Assembly: GCA_030278955.1 (NCBI GenBank) | Contig: JAOANR010000011.1 | Coordinates: forward strand, 27,780,403 to 27,844,402 | Direction of reading: 5' to 3' | Length of the DNA stretch: 64,000 bases | Source: Hygrophila difformis | Taxonomy: Eukaryota; Streptophyta; Magnoliopsida; Lamiales; Acanthaceae | Shown here: positions 32,569-43,679 of the stretch, piece after piece | How the letters are laid out: the number at the start of each line of letters is the position of its first letter | Position numbering within the stretch: the stretch's first letter is position 1 | Program-made: the position numbers and the translations under genes | The notes under the pieces: generated by a model | Told to the model about the DNA's origin: nothing | Database searches by the model: none | Seen by the model: the letters and a program-made list of their open reading frames with translations, nothing else

Positions 32569-33868
32569 CTTCTTGAGCGTGTCAAAGGCTTGAACACACG
32601 CTTCACTTATTAGGAAGGAATTTTCTTTAAAAAGCAGATTAGTGAGCGGCTTGGCAATTTTAGAGAAATCCTTAATGAATCTCCGGTAAAAACCGGCATG
32701 CCCTAAGAAGCTCCTAACTGATTTGATTGAGTTAGGAAGAGGGAGATTGGAAATGATAGAAACTTTGGCTGGATCACCTCAATACCTGCACGAGAAATGC
32801 GGTGACCTAACACTATGCCCTCAGTGACCATAAAATGGCACTTTTCCCAATTCAAAACAAGATTAGTGTCCTTACATCTTTTTAAAATCTTTGCAAGATT
32901 GGTCAAACAATCTTCAAATGTATCTCCATATACAGAGAAGTCATCCATGAAAACCTCAATGCATTTTTCGATAAATTTGGAAAATATAGACATCATGCAA
33001 CGTTGAAAAGTAGCAGGTGCATTGCAAAGACCGAATGGCATGCGCCTGTAGGCAAAAGAGCCATAAGGGCAAGTAAAAGTTGTTTTTTCGTGGTCTTCGC
33101 TTGAAATAACAATCTGATTATACCCAGAAAGCAATAAAACTCTCTCCCTGCCAACCTCTCAAGCATTTGATCAATAAATTGCAATGGAAAATGGTCCCTG
33201 CGGGTGGCCTCGTTTAGCTTCCGGTAGTCGATACAGACTCTTCATCCGGTCACTGGCCTGGTTGCAACCTCTTCTCCTTGCTCATTCTTGGTTATGCACA
33301 TACCTCCTCGTTTTGGCACGACCTGCACTGGGCTAACCCATTTGCTGTCAGATATAGGGTAGATTATACCAGCATCTAAGAGCTTGATAACCTCCTTTCT
33401 TACCACTTCTTGCATGAGGGGGTTCAAACGCCTCTGAGGTTGATGGGAGGGTTTATACTCTTCTTCCATTAAAATCATGTGCATGCAAATAGAAGGGCTT
33501 ATTCCTTTTATATCAGAAATGGTCCAACCTATTGCATGTACATGTTTCTTAAGAACGACCACCAGAGCATTTTCTTGCTCTTGGGAGAGCTTAGCCGAAA
33601 CAATCAAAGGTAATTTTTTATGTTCTGCGAGAAACGCGTACTTGAGATGATCGGGTAATGTTTTAAGTTCAAGCTCTGGTGGACCTTCAACGGAAGGGAG
33701 TAATTTGCGAGAAATGGGTTGTGGGAGATCAGATTTACCTTCGGGACCCTGCATCAGTACAGGGCCCTCTTCTTCCTCTTCGGTGCCATCGTTCTCCTGT
33801 GCAGTGAAGTCAGCACCGTCATATGCTTCAAGGTCCCCGGACTCGGGATCCTCAAATTGGACGGCGTT
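32569..33868 (-). pseudogene. Athila-A reverse transcriptase, with stops and frameshifts
   Basis: The linker (TISDIKGISPSICMH) and fingers region (DAGIIYPISDSKWVSPVQVV) are in one frame. It ends at a TGA (33242-33244) after RPVTG, where the family has Trp. After a frameshift near 33140 the palm region follows: SGYNQIVI, TFTCPYGSFAYRRMPFGL and the catalytic VFMDDFSVYG with both Asp present. Another frameshift near 32740 precedes the thumb and connection ([12 protein letters not shown]). Role: polymerase copying element RNA from the tRNA-Asp primer. Confidence 0.88.
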
Positions 33869-33871
33869 GCA

Positions 33872-34662
33872 CTATTCCTTGAGCTCAGCACCAGCAGGCA
33901 TCAGTACCTGCTTTGAAGATTCATACAGCATCATTTCATCATTGTTTCCGAAGTCTGGCTCTTTCCTAACTATTACATCATCAAATGAAAAACAAGAATT
34001 GTCGTTCGGGAATTTCTGCAGTTGCTCCATGTCGAAGAAGACTTCATCTCCATCAACACGGAGTGTCACCCTTCCGGATTTAGCATCTATCAGCACCCCG
34101 CCTGTGGCCAAGAATGGCCTTCCTAAGATGAGAGGCATGTCAGAGTCCTCCTCGATGTCCAGAATGATGAAATCCACTGGAAATGGAGTACTGCCAGCTT
34201 TGATTATCACATCTTTCAAGATTCCGATTGGCTTCGTAATTGACCTATCTGCAAGCTGGAGCCTCATTTTGACAGGTTCCACCACTCCGAGCTTATAACG
34301 TTTAACCATGGTTAATGGCATAACATTAATGCTGGAGCCGAGGTCACATAGTCCTTTTCCGGCGTTGTTCTGGCCAATCCGAATTGGCAATGTATAGCAT
34401 CCGGGGTCCTCTTTCTTCTCTGGCAGCTTCTTTTGAATAATAGCACTGCAAGTGCTTTTGAGTACCACCAATTCATCCTGCTCAACCTGTCTCTTTCCTG
34501 AAATCATTTCTTTCAAGAACTTAGCATAGACTGGCATTTCAGAGATCATTTCAATCAAAGGAATGGTAATCTCAACTTCCCGCAGTCTTTTCAGAAATTT
34601 TTCAAACTTCAGATCTTGTTGCTTATTTTTAAGTCTAGCCGGGTAAGGAACCCTAGGCATGA
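33872..34662 (-). pseudogene. Athila-A protease and flanking gag-pol linker
   Basis: The frame begins MPRVPYPARLKNKQQ, a conserved Athila boundary. It includes the aspartic protease core with KGLCDLGSSINVMP (the Athila form, DLG in place of DTG/DSG) and DMPLILGRPFLATGG, the flap-distal ILGRPFL motif. It stops at TAG/TAA near 33872 before the linker to reverse transcriptase. Protease would cut the gag-pol polyprotein. Confidence 0.85.
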
Positions 34663-36738
34663 ACTTGTTTTTGTTATCATGTTTTGGTGGTAGGTGGTTA
34701 GAGGTTGTACCTTCACCATTACCGTTTTCTGTTTCTGCCGTTCCTTTTGCAGCGTCAGTCTGCTGTTCGGCTTCCTTCTATTCATCCATTGCTTCCTCAT
34801 CAGCATTGTCAACAGCATCATCATCTTCCCCATAGTTGTTTCCAGCATCCGCTCCCCTTGGTCCAGCCAGTACCTTTCCGGATTTCAAGGTTATTGCTTT
34901 GCATTGCGGGTTCTTTTTCGCAGTGCTCGGCAACGCCCCTTTATCCCTTTTCTGCATTTCATTAGCCATCTGGGTAACTTGGGTCTCCACATTTCTGATA
35001 GAGGCCTGCAGCTGAGTGTTAATCTCCTTCTGGCTAGTAATAAAATCAGTCATCAAATTCTCCATCCTCGAAGGAGGCTTTCGATTTTGATTCTGATTTT
35101 GGTTTTGGTTTCATTGGCCTTGGTTTTGAACAAATTGAGGCTGGAAGTTTTGGGGCTGAAAGTTTTGAAAGTTCTGGCTAGGCTGTTGGAAATTTTGAGG
35201 GGGTCTCTGCTGGATCTGGGGTTGGAAGTTCTGGTTCTGAAAATTCTGGCCTCTGTTCTAAATGAATCCTTGATTCTGCTGAGGATTGAATTGCTGCTGA
35301 TGTGGTTTGTTCAAGAGGTGGGAGTTAAGGGCATTGTTGTTTGAGTATGACAGATTTGGGTGTCTATTTGGGAAAGCCCCTGCAAAGTTACAGCTTTCAG
35401 ATGTAATCTGTTCGCATGTATCAGTTGCGTGAGCACCTTGACACAGTCCACAAATCACATCTGTTTGCTGTCCTTGAGTAGAGCTCCCAGCTCCCTGATT
35501 AACAGACAATGCTGCCACCTGCTCTTGAAGCTTTTCAATATCTGATTTTTCTGCTGTACCTACAGCACACAAACCATGAGGGGGAGGAGGATTAACATCA
35601 TTAGTAAGAAAGATCTGTTTACACTCATTGCTTCAATCTTGCCCCATGCTTGATCCATTGGGATGTATAGCAGATGTTGACCGCCGGCAGCATCAAGCAT
35701 GTATTTCCACGATGGGGTCAAACTGCTGTAGAACTTTCTCAATTTCTCTCAATCATGGAAACCATGTTGGGGGCATTTCCTGAGTAAGTTGAAGAATCGT
35801 TCCTTTGCGTCATACAGGGACTCGTCTGGCTTCATTTTGAATTCCGCAATTTTAGAGCGGCATTCATCCACCTTCGACTCCGGGAACTATTTCGCTAAGA
35901 AATTTCTGATCACGTCCTCCCATGTGGACTTCTGATTTACGGGCAGTGATTTGTACCATGTTCGTGCTCCGCTAGTCAGAGAGAAAGGGAACAGTCTTAA
36001 TCGAATGGTGTTAGCAGAAACATTCTGGTTCTTGATAGTATCACACAATTCTAAGAAGGTCTGCAGGTGATCATGGGGATCTTCATGACTTGCCCCAGCG
36101 AATTGATTGCTCTGAACAAGATTGATGAGGGCCGGCTTCAATTCGAAATTCCTGGCCAAGAATGGAGCTTGTCCAGGAATGTTCAAATATGGCTCTAAGA
36201 TTGGCTGCATGTAATCAGCAGCTGCTGCTTGTTGATTGTTCTCAACCCCTCCTAGATATTGCTGTGGGTAATAGTTCTGATGCATATAATAGTTCCTAGG
36301 ATCATTGAAGTCATTAGGATTTGGGGGATTCTGGTACTGCTGATTTTGCTGGTTTTGAAAGTTTTGGTTGTTTTGGTGATTTTGGTAATTTGGTGGGTTT
36401 TGAGGGTTTGGGTTGGGAGGAGGTGCCTCGAAGTGTTGTTGTTCAATGTTTGGTGGGTTCCCGCCTCCCTGTATGATCTGAGGAGGGGGATCATCCAAAT
36501 CATCGTTATCAGCATCTTCGGGGTCTTCCTCAATGTTGTGAAGTGGTGGATTGGGTGGAATGATTGGAGGAATGTCAGGGTTTGCCATATCGGATATGTT
36601 GCTACTGGTGCTCGGTGAAAGTAGTGTCTGTCTTTCCCGTTCCCGTCTTCGTTTAGTCTCCGCCCTAAGACGTCGAGCTGTCTTTTCTATCTCTGCGTTG
36701 TACGGGATTTCGGCTGGCGTCTGCTTCCTCCTTTGCAT
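34663..36738 (-). pseudogene. Athila-A gag, broken
   Basis: It starts MQRRKQTPAEI (36738). An acidic, Pro/Asn/Gln-rich N-terminal half (NFQNQQNQQYQNPP) precedes the capsid region FELKPALINLVQSNQF, HLQTFLELCDTIK and LRLFPFSLTSGARTWY, which are diagnostic for Athila gag. There is a TAG at 35887-35889 after FLAK and a TGA near 35744 after HGFHD, then a frameshift near 35560. The following frame holds a single zinc-knuckle-like CGLCQGAHATDTC and a Gln/Asn-rich region. A short segment 34778-35065 ends in an acidic run (EDDDAVDNADEEAMDE). Confidence 0.88.
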
Positions 36739-36879
36739 AGAACAACGGCTTCAATAATGACGGTACCTGTACAATCCCCAGGTTAGAATTGGTTCTGGAG
36801 GTAAATGTTCATATTTATATGTATAAGCTAACTAGGAGCAATGAGGAATGTAATTCTCTAATAAAACGGCGCTGCATCC

Positions 36880-36897
36880 TCCCCGGCAACGGCGCCA
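36880..36897 (-). promoter_or_regulatory. Athila-A primer-binding site (tRNA-Asp)
   Basis: TGGCGCCGTTGCCGGGGA on the minus strand, directly adjoining the LTR end. It is complementary to the 3' end of plant tRNA-Asp (GUC) including CCA, the usual primer for Athila. Confidence 0.92.
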
Positions 36898-39800
36898 TGA
36901 AACTTTTGACAATTTCGTCAACATGAGTATTTCTAAAAATCCCAAGTTAAATTTATTAAAATAAAAGAGTTATGATTCATGGGAAGGGGTTTAAGGATAT
37001 ATTTCACTTTTTATTACTCGTGTGGGAAACTTTGATTTCAAACGGCGATGTGGACCTCCCCGGCATGAAACTTTTGACAATTTCGTACCTTGAAGATCTT
37101 TGCCATGAAACTTTTGACAAGTTCCCACTATATGAGTATTTTCTGAAAAATCATAATCCTGGTTTTCAATTTTATTTAAGGAAACCAATTTATGAAGATG
37201 GAGTTGGGATTAGGGATATATTTATAGGTTGTCACGTTTTTATTACTCGTGTTAAGAAACTGTGCCCCCGAAAGCGCACGGTGTCAAAAATTGCAGTAAT
37301 TTATAGTAAGACAAGATCGTTCACTAGAGGATGTGCGATAGAAGTAGGGCCCACGTCGTTTTACTAGATTTTCCACTCGTATTGCTCCAATTGGTTTGAA
37401 AAGTGATTAATCATCTACTAACTGAACTTTAATCTAAATTACAAAAGCACTTAAATCTATTCTACAGAGCATAAGAATTCTATTCTAGAAAGCAGGTGAA
37501 TTTATACTAGAAAGCAAATAAAGCTATTCTAATAATGCAGTAAATACTATCTGTAGAAGCAATGAAAATTTACACTATGCTAGCTATGGAGCTGATTCAC
37601 AGTGTGGACAGAAGGGACAGGAAGAAAAGAATAAAAAATTGGACAAGATTTGGATAAGGCATAATTAAACTTCCATTTTAATACACAGATCCTTGGTTGG
37701 GATAATCCTGTCAGACAGCTAATTCTCATGCTCTCAGTGTTGAGTTCCCTTTGATAGACAGGTACTTTCAACATGAGTTTACATGTTCTTAAGACCACAG
37801 ATTCTAAGATACCACAGATTTGTAACTGCCCTCGCCTGGGTATGTTACTTCATCTGTGGTGGATAAGCAACACCTGACAAATCATTTATTGACATGCCAA
37901 GTACTACTATCATTCTCCCATGTCACACCCAAAGATTCAAATCAAGCCCGAACTATCCCTTAACTATCAATCCTAGTAGCAGTTACACAACTCTCGATAC
38001 AACCGAGTGACCTCTAATGAAAGCGTTTAAAAGAAAGCAATAAAGAAAGAATTTAAAAATCCTATCACTCGGAGGTTTTGAAGGTCTGACCCTGGTAGTA
38101 AAAGACAGCCCCAGTCATGGTGACCGGGTGTGGATCAAGAATTTTCGGCTCTCGGTGAACCGCTCGCAGTGTTCACTTCCTTCCGAGTGGTTATGAGATA
38201 CAAACTAATGAAGCGAACTAATGGATTAGTTCGCTCCGGATGTACTCACTCAGGACTCAAAGGTAGGCTTTGGCAGAAGAGGATAGTGGTTGAAAGAAAC
38301 TTAACCCTATCTTAGAAAATAACCAAGGCCTGAATGTTGTTCCTCTAAGATTATCTACTACACCGTATTTGAATCCAAGTGGACCCCATCTCGGTGTAAT
38401 AATTAATCTCGGATTCCCAACAAACAGCAATTTTGGAAAATAATGAATCTGAAAACCATTCCCTAAACAGGTACTAGACTCTCAGTTAAAACACAGATCC
38501 TTTTAGTCTAGATAAGACCTTATCGCTGACTCTGCTTCTAATTTCCCAAAATCAACCCTTGGCAGAATATGAACTAGTCATAACTGAGGAATTTATCCCT
38601 TACTCAGATCCGAATTTTATAAAGGAGTTTTTTGTTGGAAGTTTAATATACAATATCTGTTTAAAATCTAGACTTCTATTGTCCAAGGGAAGGATCCCAT
38701 AATATCATAGACCACATTAATTACATAATAATAGCATGCATACAGATATACTGAAATGTAAAATGAATTGACCCAAAATATACTGGCGGGTCTAGACAGA
38801 AAGTGAAACACAAACATGAAGTGGTCTGAAGACCAAAGTAATGGCAGAATAATCGGGTGGACTGCAAACATCTACTGTCCAATGTCCCAATTACTCGGAT
38901 GAAGCGAATTTAGACAGCTTAGACCCTATAATGGCAGTGTCAATGCCAGTTGGGCCTCCACTGTCTGTGAATTCAGATAAAAACCTACATGCTTCTTTTC
39001 TGTAATGATCATTAGTCAGCATTGACAGATGTTGACTGATTCATACTACAGATTAGAATTTCGGTTTGGAAATTAAGATAAAGAAAGGAAAACTGTATCC
39101 GGATGGGAGTCAGCTGAGCAGCTATTATAATCCCGGATGGACGAACCGCCAAGGCTTCCACCGACTGCTATCCAGACCATGCAAAATAACACTTAGTAAC
39201 TAATACCCAGAATACGAGCTAGTTTATCCATGAAGGAATACCCGCCAACATTAGTCTGATGTACTATTTACTAATTGTTGCACACAATACAGAAAAGACA
39301 AGAGGGAAATGAAATGAAAACAAGGCCTTGTATGAGAGACATTGGTTTCTCGTGCAAGGTTATGGAACTAATCCATAATTGATGACCTAAATAATCCCTC
39401 CTACCATAATTAATTACAGTCCGGATTATCTGTTTAAGGCATCATGAAACATATTTATAAAAAAATATTTTAATGACAATTGAACAAAGATCCTTTAATC
39501 ATAACAATTAGTGATTTAATCATTGCTCATTACAATCATTAATCATTAATGAATAGAGGGTTCAATTAATTAAGTGATGGAAATGGAGAATCAAAATTTC
39601 GGCAGCATAACGCCTTATATTGCAATTCTGGGATATTACATCTTAATCCGTGGGATTAAGATGTGAGTGTTTGCAATATAATAGAGGGTAAGAAATCAGA
39701 ATTTTTGGAATCAAATAGAAGAAATCAGGATTAAGCCCATTGTGTCTCAAGACATCACACACATCACAGTGTGTCGCGGAACAACACTTCATGTGGCAAG

Positions 39801-40310
39801 GCTTCTCGACTGGGTCTTGGTCTTCAATTTGTGCAACTGTGTCGCTATCCATGCCTGTGTCGCTAGGCAATGGATCGCGACCGGGGTTCCGCGACCAGGG
39901 CTAGGGACATGGCTTCTTCTTCATGCTGCATGTTGTGTCGCCAAACCTTCCTGTGTCGTGAGGCCATGGACCGCGACACAGGAGCTTCCGCGACCGGTGT
40001 TCCTGGACTCACTGAATTGGGCCAGATGGGCCGAAATTGTTCTTTTTGTGGGCTTTTCTTTCTTTTCCCATCTTTTTCATTCCTTTTTCTTTTCTTTTCT
40101 TTTTCTCATGTTTTTGGATTTTTCTAACATAAATGTGTAATAAAATTACATATTTATGCCTTTTTAATACCAGCTCAATATTTTTACAATTATGCATAAA
40201 TAAGTCCAATTCAACTGCTTTCTTATTTAATATAAGACCGGAATGCGACCAAATGCCCGTTTTAGACACGGAAATGGCTTGAAAATAATGGTCATTTCTG
40301 GCCATTATCA
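36898..40310 (-). repeat. Athila-A 5' LTR (3413 bp, internally deleted)
   Basis: Collinear with the 3' LTR, with a few percent of differences, but lacking the equivalent of 24428-25665. In its place is a 10-nt filler (39723-39732). The deletion takes out the TATA box, the likely transcription start and palindrome array 2. Confidence 0.93.
39771..40002. repeat. Athila-A palindrome array 1, 5' LTR copy
   Basis: Nearly identical to 25703-25935. One difference converts GTCGCGAGG to GTCGTGAGG (CpG to TpG) in one half-site near 39955. Confidence 0.9.
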
Positions 40311-40412
40311 GAGATTCTCTCGCCCGATTTCGGATTTTTCGACTTCGGTTGCTTACCTTTCGGCTCAAGACTCTTCACAACTGATTTGGCCGAACACTAA
40401 GACCCTTGACTC

Positions 40413-40420
40413 TATAAAAA
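40413..40420 (+). promoter_or_regulatory. gypsy-1 5' LTR TATA box
   Basis: TATAAAAA followed by a C-rich leader and AAACCCTA-type sequence; the same site is at 49714-49721 in the 3' LTR. Confidence 0.65.
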
Positions 40421-40883
40421 CCCATCCCCTTCGACCCCAGACGATTTTCAAACTCTTCGAAAACCCTACACGTTTCAAACCCGAATACCCTAGTCGTCGC
40501 AGACACGAAGGCAGCAAAGGACAAGATCTTGGACGAAAATTCAGAGGTCTCAGTCGCGGTTGGTAAGGATTGTCCATAGATTTCCATTCAAACCTCGAAT
40601 CATAAACTAACTTATTCCGTTTCCTTCCTAAAACCCCGATCCGGACGCGTAGAGGGAGAACGAAGGATCTCGGGGGACGAACGGAGAACGTGGAAACAAC
40701 GCCTACGAAGTTGACGAGCCGGGAGATCCACTATCAAGTAAGTTAACGCTTACCATGGTTTTGGGTTGTTAAAAGAATCGAATACATAGATCTAACAAAA
40801 ACCCTAACTAAAATCTGTCTACACCGGCGCAACATTTTAATTGAATTTATTCGGACCACTTAAAATGTTTAAACGAGAAAACT

Positions 40884-41640
40884 TAAAACATGAAATATGT
40901 TCCTAAGACCTTGATCTACTTCCTGTAAAAATTTCATAATTTTTGGTGGAGATTTGATGCCAGAAAGTTGAACCGAACAGACCTGCCTTGAATTCAGATT
41001 TTGGAATAGAGACAGAAACATAATTCGAACTTATTGATTATTTTGACATTGGATTTAGGCCGAATTAGGTTTGGTGTTAAACATTAAAATTGTAGATCTA
41101 TAAGTCTAGAATACCATTGTAAAATTTGAGAATTTTTCGTCAAGATTTGGACCTCTGAATTCGAACCGAACCAATCTGCATTTTCTTCGAACTTCTAAAA
41201 ATTGACAGAATGGGTTCCTGAACAAAATCCGATTTTTCCTAATTTATCCGGTTTGAATTAGGTCTTGAGTTCTAAACGAAAGTTGTAGATAAATGTGTTA
41301 GGAGTATGCCTGTAAATTTGCATTAAGCTTGGTTAGCATTTGATATGTTAAAAATTAGATCTCTGAAAATTGCTACGTCTGAATCCGGCCAGAACACTAT
41401 TTCTATGCAAAATCTCATTTTTGACTTGTTTCCTTAATCCGGATTGAAAAAGTTAAAATACAAAACTTGTTTGTTAGTGGGTTGGCGAGCTACTGCTCGA
41501 ATTTCAGAATTTTTGGTCATGAACTGGATTTTTAAATGATATCGGAGCGAATAGCGTCCTGAAATAGTATATTTTTGAGAAACTTACTAAATTTGGGAAA
41601 TTGACTTTATTATCCAAGAAATTAATTCTTTGAAATTAAA
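40884..41640 (+). repeat. Four diverged ~190-bp modules inside the chromovirus LTR
   Basis: Each module opens with a TTAAACATGAAA-like string and GTTGTAGAT, then a TGTAAAATTT...AATTTTT block, then CCGAACCGA...CTGC. Starts are 193, 194 and 182 bp apart. The same series occurs in the solo LTR (near 60880, 61072, 61270, 61447). Confidence 0.65.
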
Positions 41641-42576
41641 TAACAAGAAAATTTTCAGAAAAATCCTCTTTACAACTTGATTAAAACTAAAATTAGGGGT
41701 GAGTGCTCTGCAGGGTGCCCTCCTAACTGCGCCGTGCCTGTTTAGGACAATGGGATTGAAATTTGTGAAATTATGCCAAAACGGCGAGATATATTTTGGG
41801 TCTACAATCTCGCGAGTATCCGTATGGGTTTTCCGAGGCTCCGGAGTGGTACTGGGTATGGCGGATTTGGCTTAGGCCAAGGCTACTTGAAAAACTGTAG
41901 AGATTGCAATGCAATTGAGAAAAACTTAAGATACATGATCTTGGAGTAATTGGAGATAATTAAAAGACTTTATTTATTGTTTTATCATTTATTGCCTTTA
42001 TTTAAATTATGTTATGTGCATGATTAGCTAGAATCCATGTCTTTAAATTATGCAAGTTATTTATTTAATTAAATTAAATTATTTATTATCTAGTAGCATG
42101 TTTTTATTTAAATTAAATTAATGGCTTCAAAACCCCTTAATCATGTTAGGTGTTAACTTACTCAGCTCGTTTTGCTGATCCAAACCATTTTCCTTTTTCT
42201 TTCAGAGTATGAGGATTTTGCATGATCACATGCATGCATGGGCACGTTTGGGGAATAAACATTATTTTATTTATTTAAATTCTATTCGTAGTACATTTGC
42301 ATGAACGGGCCTGTTTAACCCGTGTTTTGGTCGTGTTGGCCCAGTACTTACATTTCCGCTGCATTACATATAAGTATATTTAGATATTATTTTTCCGCTG
42401 CAACTATTTATTATTTTCGAGTAATATATGATGGGCTGTTTTATTTATTCAAATGTTTTAAATACAGAAACCACAGCCTTGCATCTCACTAGCAAGCTCG
42501 AAAAAGTCGTGCCTTGCTAGGGAGGTGTGGCGGTGACATCCCGATCTGGATTACCAAAAACCGGGGTGTTACAAGT

Positions 42577-42588
42577 TGGTATCAGAGC
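42577..42588 (+). promoter_or_regulatory. gypsy-1 primer-binding site (initiator tRNA-Met)
   Basis: TGGTATCAGAGC three bases after the LTR end. Confidence 0.93.
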
Positions 42589-42980
42589 CCGGATATTTTT
42601 AAACTATTATTTTTGAACCATTATTATTTTTAAACTATTAATAATATTATTTTTACTGTACACTATTATTTTTAGAAAACCCGGATTATTATTTCCTAGC
42701 TCAAGTTATTATTTTTCTTAGCCCAAAAGATTATTTTTAACCCCCAAATTTTTTTTATTAAAACCCAATTATTATTCTTTGGCCCAATATAGAGGCCCAA
42801 ATCATACTGCTATTATTTTAGTCCACTATGGGATATATTTTATTTTAAAAACCCATGGAAAAAAATAAAATAGTGCATTTATTTTTTGGGGAATCATCAT
42901 TGCATGTGCATATAGCATTTTCTATACCTTAGATAACTTAGAAGCGACGTTGTTCTAACTTAGATCTTTTGCTACAATAG
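42589..42980 (+). other. gypsy-1 leader
   Basis: AT-rich non-coding leader with repeated TTATTATTTTT strings; no gene seen. Confidence 0.6.
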
Positions 42981-43305
42981 ATGGCTAACCAAGATATGAT
43001 GAACCTAATGGTCAAGATGATGAATGCTCACTTTGATTCCCAACAAACCTTACAACAACTGAGACATCGCATAGCCCAATTAGAGGCAAATCTGCACCAC
43101 ATGGGGAACTTAAGAGAAGTCGACCATCACCGCATCAATCAAATGGAACACCAAATCCAAAACCTCACTACGCAAAATCTAATTTTGAAGGACAAGTCGA
43201 CGCTCATGGGATAGATTTGAACCACATTTTCGACGACCTACTACCGCCAAGTCCAGTGGAGGAGGACCCGGAGAAGGACCCTGCTACCCTGCCAGAAGGA
43301 GCTTA
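42981..43305 (+). pseudogene. Small coiled-coil ORF upstream of gypsy-1 gag (frameshifted)
   Basis: An ATG at 42981 opens a 77-codon frame, MANQDMMNLMVKMMNAH onward. Its hydrophobic residues fall in heptads through RHRIAQLEANLHHM and INQMEHQIQNLTTQNLIL, strongly suggesting a coiled coil. The frame ends at 43214. A second frame, joined near 43170, carries an acidic tail with IDLNHIFDDLLPPSP and EEDPEKDP and ends at TAG about 43305, so the older protein was probably about 105-110 residues. I do not recognise the family. It is followed by a UTR-like stretch with a polyadenylation signal and an A run, and then by gag. Confidence 0.45.
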
Positions 43306-43679
43306 GATCCCTAGGCATTCTATCTTTAGTAAATACTATTTTTGCTAAGTAAATATTTTCCATTCTTGTACATCCTCTTGTATTAAAAATTTCTTGAGAA
43401 ATAAAATACAAGTTTATTTATCTATTTATTTATCCTTTAAAAAAAAAAACTGGAACAGCCCCTGTTCGAAAAACAAAAAAAATCGAAACCCTAAACCCCA
43501 AACCCTAAAACCTAAACCCTGAACCCTGGGAAAAAATATATTAATTTAATTTTGCGGTGCATTTAAACCTTGATTGGACGCTATATGCGAATATACATCT
43601 AACACCCAAACGTCTCCATAATTAATTGCCAACGATTTATCAAATTCTAGTAGCCTAATCTATACCCGTTTGTAGCAGA
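43306..43679 (+). other. UTR-like spacer with poly(A) tract and telomere-like repeats
   Basis: AATAAA at about 43400 is followed by an A run at about 43439-43449. Then comes a stretch rich in AACCCTAAACCC and AAACCCTAA-type variants (43488-43525), the plant telomere repeat sequence in degenerate form. Confidence 0.6.

Larger units (their letters stand above)
21604..40310 (-). mobile_element. Athila-type Ty3/gypsy retrotransposon Athila-A, minus strand
   Basis: The target duplication GAGAT lies at 21599-21603 and 40311-40315. The right end is the canonical ...TTATCA; the left end reads TA in place of TG, a point mutation. The minus-strand order is 5' LTR (36898-40310), tRNA-Asp primer site, gag, protease, reverse transcriptase, RNase H, integrase, then about 4.5 kb with an internal LTR-like module and a captured gene fragment, purine tract, 3' LTR (21604-26243). 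The tRNA-Asp site, very long LTRs, an FELKPALINLVQ gag and a VFMDDFSVYG polymerase box all mark the Athila lineage. It is the most recent large insertion in its nest. Confidence 0.95.
40316..42573 (+). repeat. gypsy-1 5' LTR, part after the Athila-A insertion
   Basis: Continues the LTR from TCTCTCGCCCG and ends GGGGTGTTACA. It contains a TATA box at 40413 and four diverged ~190-bp modules beginning near 40884, 41077, 41271 and 41453. Confidence 0.93.

Noticed and set aside
34694..35344. 216-codon plus-strand frame, Leu/Val-rich
   Set aside because: Mirror image of the gag Gln/Asn-rich coding region on the minus strand.
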